DNA of 64,000 nucleotides, from contig NZ_JAQMYP010000002.1 of the NCBI RefSeq assembly GCF_028369295.1, forward strand, positions 124,001 to 188,000, given 5' to 3'. The stretch's first letter is position 1. Each line of letters starts with the position of its first letter. The position numbers and the translations under genes are program-made. Below are positions 59,625-64,000 of this stretch, piece after piece. Under the pieces are notes generated by a model. The model saw only the letters and a list, made by a program, of their open reading frames with translations. It was not told where the DNA came from and searched no databases. Origin of the DNA: Streptomyces sp. HD (lineage in GTDB: Bacteria; Actinomycetota; Actinomycetes; Streptomycetales; Streptomycetaceae).

Positions 59625-62015
59625 ATGAACAAGAACATCCGCCGCTCGATCGTCATAGCCGCCGGTGTCACCGGTGCCTGGGCGCTCGGCTCGACCGCCG
59701 CCAGCGCTGACGAGCTGCCCGCCTCCACTCTCTCCGCACCGGACACGGCCACCGACACGGCCTCCGACGCGACCGCCGTAACGAATACGGCCGACAACTC
59801 CGACGCCCCCAGCCTCCTGGGCACCGTCACCGACACCGTCGACGGCGTCGTCTCCGACGTGACGGGCACCGTCTCCGGCGTCACCGACGGCGCCACCGGC
59901 ACGGCGGCCGACACGGCCAGGACGGCACCCGCCGACACCGCCGACCAGGCCCGCCGTTACGTCGACGCCAAGGTCACCGTCCCGGCCGCCGGAACCTCCG
60001 CCGCCTCCAAGGCCGCGAAGGCCAAGGCCGCGGCCCAGGTCATCCAGGGCGCCAAGGCCGCTCGCGCGGACAAGGCGGCGCTGAGTGCCGCCGCGCAGGC
60101 CGAGGCCCATGTCTCCGCGGGTGCCGCCGACGCGGTCGACGACATCCGCGGTACGACCCACGACACCCCGCACCACCCCGGCACCGTCGACTACCTCTTC
60201 GGTCCCCTCTCCGCCTTCGCCCCCGAGCTGGAGCAGGCGCTCGCCGCGGCGCAGACGAAGCTGCAGGGCACGCAGGCGGCGGCCCGTTCGCAGGCGCGGG
60301 GCGTCGAGGGCGTCGTACGGACGAAGGCGGAGTACGCCGTCGCGGGCGCGGGCCGCACCGGGGCCGGCGTGCAGGACGTCGCCCAGGCCGGCGTCGCCCA
60401 CGTCAAGGGCAGGGCCACCGCCACGGCGACGGACGCGCAGGCCACCGTCACCGGCAGGGCCACCGCGGTCAAGGGGGCCGCCGAGGCGTCCGTCTCCGCA
60501 GTTCCGGGCCATGTCACCGGCACGGTCGGCGGCGTGGAGCAGCGGGTCGTCGGCACGGTCAGCGCCGTCCCCGGCACGGTCACCCCGGTCGTCGAGCAGA
60601 CCGCCGACGCGGTCGTCCCGCCGGTCGCCGGCCAGGCCGTGAACGGCGTTGCGCCCGTCGCCGGACGCGCAGTCGGGGGCGTCGCCCCGGTCGCCCAGCA
60701 CGCCGTCGCCGGTGTCGCCCCCACCGCCACCAACGCCGTGGCCGGGGTGACCCCGGTCGCCGGGCACGCGGTGGACGGTGTCCAGCCGGTGGCCGCCCGG
60801 GCGGTCGCGGGTGTGCAGCCGGTGGCCACTCAGGCTGTCGCGGGCGTGCAGCCGGTGGCCTCCCACGCCGTCGCCGACGTGCAGCCGGTCGTCGGCCAGG
60901 CCGTGGACGGCGTCGTCCCGGTCGCGCAGGGCGCCGTGGCCGGGGTCGCCCGGGCCGCCGGTCACACCGTCGACGCCGCGGCCGCGCTGGCGTACGGGGT
61001 CGTCGCCGATGTCCAGCCGGTGGCCGCTCAGGCGGTCGCGGGTGTGCGGCCGGTTGCCGGCCAGGCGGTTGCGGGTGTGCAGCCGGTCGCGGCCGGTGCC
61101 CTCCAGGGGGTCCAGCCGGTCGTCGGTGGTGCCGTCCAGGGTGTGCAGCCGGTGGCCCACGGTGCGGTCGGTGACGTCCAGTACCTCGCCCACGGCACCG
61201 TCGCCGACGTCCGGCCGGCCGCTTCCGGCGCCGTCGCCGATGTCCGGACCGTCGCCTCCGGCGCCGTCTCCGACGTGCACCCGGTCGCGCACGGGGTCGC
61301 CACGGACGTTCCCCCGTACGCCACCGGTCTGGCCGGCCGGGTCGCCGCCGATGCCGAGGGCAGCGTGCTGCCGCCCGTCGCCGACGCCGCTGTTCACGGC
61401 GTCGTGCCGGTCGCCGGGCAGGCCGTCGCGGACGCGGGCGGGCTGGCGTACGGCGTGGGGGGTGATGTGCAGCCGTTCGTGGGCGGTGTCGTCGGCCAGG
61501 TCGACCCCTTTGTGAACGGGGTGGCCGGACAGGCCGTGCCCTTCGCGGAGACCGCGACCGCTCATGTGCAGCCCTTCGCGTACGGCGTCACCGGCGCCGT
61601 GCAGCCCGTGGTCGACACGGTGGTGGGCACCGTCACGGACACCGTCCAGCCGGTCGTGCACGGCGTCGGCGGCAGCGCCACGACCCTGGCGTACGGCGTG
61701 GCCGGTGACGTGCAGCCGTTCGCGGGCGGTGTCGTCGGCCAGGTCGACCCCTTCGTGCACGGGGTGGCCGGGCAGGCCGCGCCGTTCGCCGGGGACCTGA
61801 CCGGCACCGTCCAGGACTCGGCAGGCCCGCTGGCGGGCAACGCCGTCGGCGGCGCGCGGCAGGCCGCCGGGTCGATCACGCCGGGTTACGCGCAGGACCT
61901 TCGCGACGACGTCCGCAACGACGTCCAGGACAACGCCCCGAACGCCTTCCAGAACCAGTTCGAGGACGCGTACCGGTACGACCTCGGCCAGGCCGGCGGC
62001 TCGTACCGCATCTGA
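59625..62015 (+). CDS. Secreted protein with twenty-plus 11-residue VxGVxPVAxxA repeats
   Basis: A 796-residue exported protein of no family known to me. The signal peptide is clear (IVIAAGVTGAWALGSTAASA, cleavage before DE). Residues 35-330 are Ala/Thr/Val-rich with VTDTVDGVVSDVTGTVSGV-like 11-step units and Ala/Lys helices. From residue 339 to 558, 20 repeats of exactly 11 residues follow with no insertion or deletion; typical units are VAGVQPVATQA and VADVQPVVGQA. Val at position 4 is the most constant residue, and Pro 6 and Ala 11 hold in most units. The register then loosens, and a 36-residue block near residues 607-643 recurs 81 residues later (LAYGVGGDVQPFVGG and LAYGVAGDVQPFAGG). The acidic C-terminus ends DLGQAGGSYRI. 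An ATG with only a weak upstream AGGGA starts it. Confidence 0.85.
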   Translation: MNKNIRRSIVIAAGVTGAWALGSTAASADELPASTLSAPDTATDTASDATAVTNTADNSDAPSLLGTVTDTVDGVVSDVTGTVSGVTDGATGTAADTARTAPADTADQARRYVDAKVTVPAAGTSAASKAAKAKAAAQVIQGAKAARADKAALSAAAQAEAHVSAGAADAVDDIRGTTHDTPHHPGTVDYLFGPLSAFAPELEQALAAAQTKLQGTQAAARSQARGVEGVVRTKAEYAVAGAGRTGAGVQDVAQAGVAHVKGRATATATDAQATVTGRATAVKGAAEASVSAVPGHVTGTVGGVEQRVVGTVSAVPGTVTPVVEQTADAVVPPVAGQAVNGVAPVAGRAVGGVAPVAQHAVAGVAPTATNAVAGVTPVAGHAVDGVQPVAARAVAGVQPVATQAVAGVQPVASHAVADVQPVVGQAVDGVVPVAQGAVAGVARAAGHTVDAAAALAYGVVADVQPVAAQAVAGVRPVAGQAVAGVQPVAAGALQGVQPVVGGAVQGVQPVAHGAVGDVQYLAHGTVADVRPAASGAVADVRTVASGAVSDVHPVAHGVATDVPPYATGLAGRVAADAEGSVLPPVADAAVHGVVPVAGQAVADAGGLAYGVGGDVQPFVGGVVGQVDPFVNGVAGQAVPFAETATAHVQPFAYGVTGAVQPVVDTVVGTVTDTVQPVVHGVGGSATTLAYGVAGDVQPFAGGVVGQVDPFVHGVAGQAAPFAGDLTGTVQDSAGPLAGNAVGGARQAAGSITPGYAQDLRDDVRNDVQDNAPNAFQNQFEDAYRYDLGQAGGSYRI
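60639..61298 (+). repeat. 33-bp periodic array, 20 copies (11 residues each)
   Basis: Codons for V(A/D/G)(G/D)V(x)PV(A/V)xxA units, in exact 33-bp register. The DNA is diverged between copies, so selection at protein level maintains the period. Confidence 0.9.
61443..61793 (+). repeat. Direct duplication of about 105 bp, 243 bp apart
   Basis: CTGGCGTACGGCGTG starts both copies (61443 and 61686). They run on nearly identically through GGCGGTGTCGTCGGCCAGGT and the GTGGCCGG(A/G)CAGGCC end. Confidence 0.85.
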
Positions 62016-62077
62016 CCGCATCTGAGCGCATCGGGCTGCATCCGGCTGCATCCGGCTTCATACGGCGGCATCCAACC
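62008..62077. repeat. 10-bp tandem repeat, seven copies
   Basis: GCATCTGACC, GCATCTGAGC, GCATCGGGCT, GCATCCGGCT twice, TCATACGGCG, GCATCCAACC, in exact 10-bp register. The first unit contains the stop codon of the repeat-protein gene. Confidence 0.85.
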
Positions 62078-62224
62078 GAGTCCGATCGCAGCCGACCGCA
62101 CCTCCGAACAGCCGCCCGGCGAGCGTGATCATCGCTTGCCCGGCGACCGACGACTCCGTGGGGCAGACGGCCCCGGACGGCCGAAAGCCATCGGCCTCAT
62201 CCGGCCCGAGCCCCGCGGACGGGC

Positions 62225-62256
62225 CGGGTGATCCCCATTGGGGTGGGGATCACCCG
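62225..62256 (+). terminator. Terminator hairpin after the repeat-protein gene
   Basis: CGGGTGATCCCC and GGGGATCACCCG form a perfect 12-bp stem with an 8-base loop. No T run follows. Confidence 0.75.
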
Positions 62257-62309
62257 CCCAGTAGCCCACAGGGGCGGCCCATTCGTGCCCCTTCGGGCTG
62301 TTCAAGGGG

Positions 62310-62339
62310 CCTCACCGGGTCAACCCCAGCCCGGTGAGG
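62310..62339. terminator. Second hairpin in the sucC upstream gap
   Basis: CCTCACCGGG and CCCGGTGAGG pair perfectly over 10 bp. It could back up the terminator at 62225. Confidence 0.5.
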
Positions 62340-62412
62340 TCCTGTCCCGGCAGGTTCCCGTTTCCTCACATTCGGCACGGCGTGCCAGTGATCTTCGCTG
62401 ATCGCGGCATCA

Positions 62413-62428
62413 TGTGACAGGTATCACC
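62413..62428 (+). promoter_or_regulatory. Crp-family site upstream of sucC
   Basis: TGTGA-CAGGTA-TCACC, nine of ten bases of the TGTGA-N6-TCACA consensus. Its centre is about 65 bp before the start point predicted from the promoter at 62449, a class I activator position. Confidence 0.5.
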
Positions 62429-62448
62429 GCTCAGGTGTGACCCTCGAT

Positions 62449-62478
62449 TTAGGGGCCTCCTTCAAGCAGCGATAACCT
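62449..62478 (+). promoter_or_regulatory. Candidate sucCD promoter
   Basis: TTAGGG, 18 bases, TAACCT. The 5' leader would be about 120 bases. Confidence 0.4.
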
Positions 62479-62606
62479 GCGAGACGGACATGCCGCGCGC
62501 TCGGACACCGTGTGCGCCTCCCTTGTGACAGCGGACGTCACGTTGCCCTTCGCGGCACGCCCACGCATCCAACGAACCGCGAGATCACTGATAGGGACGG
62601 AAGCGC

Positions 62607-63785
62607 GTGGACCTGTTCGAGTACCAGGCGAGGGACCTCTTCGCCAAGCACGATGTACCGGTGCTGGCCGGTGAAGTCATCGACACGCCTGAGGCGGCCC
62701 GCGCAGCCACTGAGCGCCTCGGTGGCAAGTCCGTCGTCAAGGCACAGGTGAAGGTCGGTGGCCGCGGCAAGGCCGGTGGCGTCAAGCTGGCCGCGACCGC
62801 GGACGAGGCCGTCGCCCGGGCGACCGACATCCTCGGCATGGACATCAAGGGCCACACGGTCCACAAGGTGATGATCGCCGAGACGGCCCCGGAGATCCTG
62901 GAGGAGTACTACGTCTCCTTCCTCCTCGACCGTGCCAACCGCACCTTCCTCTCCATCGCCTCCGTCGAGGGCGGCATGGAGATCGAGGAGGTGGCGGCCA
63001 CCCGTCCGGAGGCCGTCGCCAAGATCGCGATCGACGCCATCGACGGCGTGGACGAGGCCAAGGCCCGCGAGATCGTCGAGGCCGCCAAGTTCCCGGCCGA
63101 GGTCGCGGACAAGGTCGTGAACGTCCTCATCACCCTGTGGGACACCTTCATCAAGTCGGACGCCCTCCTCGTCGAGGTCAACCCGCTCGCGAAGGTCGCC
63201 TCCGGTGACGTCCTCGCCCTCGACGGCAAGGTGTCGCTCGACGACAACGCCGAGTTCCGTCACGACTGGGACGAGCTGCACGACAAGGCAGCGGCCAACC
63301 CGCTTGAGGCCGCCGCCAAGGAGAAGAACCTCAACTACGTCAAGCTCGACGGTGAGGTCGGCATCATCGGCAACGGCGCGGGTCTCGTCATGAGCACCCT
63401 GGACGTCGTCGCCTACGCCGGTGAGAACCACGGCAACGTCAAGCCCGCCAACTTCCTGGACATCGGCGGTGGCGCCTCCGCCCAGGTCATGGCCAACGGC
63501 CTGGAGATCATCCTCGGCGACCCGGACGTCAAGTCCGTCTTCGTCAACGTCTTCGGTGGCATCACCGCCTGTGACGAGGTCGCCAACGGCATCGTCCAGG
63601 CCCTGAAGCTCCTTGAGGACCGCGGCGAGAACGTCACCAAGCCGCTCGTCGTCCGCCTCGACGGCAACAACGCCGAGCTCGGCCGGCAGATCCTCACCGA
63701 CGCCAACCACCCGCTGGTCCAGCGCGTCGACACCATGGACGGCGCGGCCGACAAGGCCGCCGAACTGGCTCACGCCGCCAAGTAA
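62607..63785 (+). CDS. sucC: Succinyl-CoA synthetase (ADP-forming) beta subunit
   Basis: With SucD it makes succinyl-CoA and succinate interconvert with nucleotide triphosphate synthesis in the TCA cycle. The 392-residue product begins [20 protein letters not shown], the usual start. It has the ATP-grasp domain ([20 protein letters not shown] near residue 45), the [11 protein letters not shown] strand, [19 protein letters not shown] (magnesium site) and the C-terminal CoA-ligase domain with [16 protein letters not shown] and [18 protein letters not shown]. The GTG start follows GGACGGAAG. It leads into sucD 27 bp downstream. Confidence 0.98.
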   Translation: MDLFEYQARDLFAKHDVPVLAGEVIDTPEAARAATERLGGKSVVKAQVKVGGRGKAGGVKLAATADEAVARATDILGMDIKGHTVHKVMIAETAPEILEEYYVSFLLDRANRTFLSIASVEGGMEIEEVAATRPEAVAKIAIDAIDGVDEAKAREIVEAAKFPAEVADKVVNVLITLWDTFIKSDALLVEVNPLAKVASGDVLALDGKVSLDDNAEFRHDWDELHDKAAANPLEAAAKEKNLNYVKLDGEVGIIGNGAGLVMSTLDVVAYAGENHGNVKPANFLDIGGGASAQVMANGLEIILGDPDVKSVFVNVFGGITACDEVANGIVQALKLLEDRGENVTKPLVVRLDGNNAELGRQILTDANHPLVQRVDTMDGAADKAAELAHAAK

Positions 63786-63812
63786 GCACTCAGGACGAGG
63801 ACACAACACACC

Positions 63813-64000
63813 ATGGCTATCTGGCTCAACAAGGACAGCAAGGTCATCGTCCAGGGCATGACGGGCGCCACCGGCATGAAGCACACCAAGCTCATGCTCG
63901 GTGACGGCACCAACGTCGTGGGCGGCGTGAACCCGCGCAAGGCGGGTCAGACCGTGGACTTCGACGGCACCGAGGTACCCGTCTTCGGGACCGTCAAGGA
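63813..64000 (+). CDS. sucD: Succinyl-CoA synthetase alpha subunit, 5' part
   Basis: The window ends inside this gene, so only the first 62 residues are seen. They begin [20 protein letters not shown] with GMKHTKLM and [13 protein letters not shown], which are the CoA-binding Rossmann start of the alpha subunit. It is in one operon with sucC. GAGG lies about 12 bases upstream of the ATG. The active-site His would lie beyond the window. Confidence 0.96.
   Translation, partial: MAIWLNKDSKVIVQGMTGATGMKHTKLMLGDGTNVVGGVNPRKAGQTVDFDGTEVPVFGTVK

Noticed and set aside
59130..62051. 973-codon minus-strand frame opposite the repeat protein
   Set aside because: The repeated DNA keeps the opposite frame open; there is no ribosome site and the plus-strand product has a signal peptide.

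Overview
The window is high-GC actinobacterial chromosome, almost certainly Streptomyces. Third codon positions are overwhelmingly G or C, GTG and TTG starts are common, and several genes look leaderless. The gene order guaB, guaB-like, glpD, Ser/Thr kinase array, guaA, NlpC/P60 genes, pcrA, icmB-like, sucCD matches my recollection of the SCO4770-SCO4809 core region of S. coelicolor. I see no tRNA, rRNA, CRISPR array, insertion sequence or prophage.

Layout. 1-6.1 kb: guaB, a guaB-related gene, a UDP-sugar-dehydrogenase-like gene whose catalytic residues are all replaced, and glpD with two DnaA-box-like sequences upstream. 6.2-19.8 kb: a serine hydrolase, then six Ser/Thr kinase-family genes in tandem, one of them a pseudokinase split by about 450 low-complexity residues. 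19.9-26 kb: succinic semialdehyde dehydrogenase, a GMC oxidoreductase, a sortase-type (LAETG) wall protein and a one-pass membrane protein; a Crp-like palindrome lies between the last two. 26.5-28.8 kb: a small chorismate mutase preceded by what looks like a complete ribosome-mediated attenuator (leaderless Phe/Tyr leader peptide and strong terminator), then guaA. 28.8-33.9 kb: a flavin/F420-type oxidase, class II aldolase, DUF4429/SHOCT protein, and membrane proteins. 33.9-37.5 kb: a divergent PspC-toastrack gene and PspC-histidine kinase/LuxR regulator pair. 37.6-42.2 kb: two NlpC/P60 wall hydrolases, one under a ydaO-type c-di-AMP riboswitch, around a small membrane protein and a TDT transporter. 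42.6-48.9 kb: pcrA helicase, M23 endopeptidase, lipase, B12-binding mutase subunit.

48.9-57.8 kb holds the most system-like block: DUF5691 and SWIM zinc-finger genes on the minus strand, diverging from MoxR AAA+ ATPase, DUF5682, a 49-codon ORF and a VWA-domain gene on the plus strand. The divergent promoter region carries two inverted copies of the RecA-NDp/PafBC DNA-damage promoter motif. The same motif sits at pcrA, so I infer a DNA-damage-responsive MoxR-VWA module. 58.1-62.0 kb: two secreted low-complexity proteins, the second with 20 uninterrupted 11-residue repeats in exact register. 62.6-64 kb: sucC and the start of sucD behind a Crp-like site.

Themes that join the genes are purine synthesis (guaB, guaA), envelope stress and wall remodelling (kinases, PspC system, NlpC and M23 enzymes, LAETG protein), and DNA-damage regulation. 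Functions of the DUF genes, the pseudoenzymes and the repeat protein are not known to me; statements about their role are inference.
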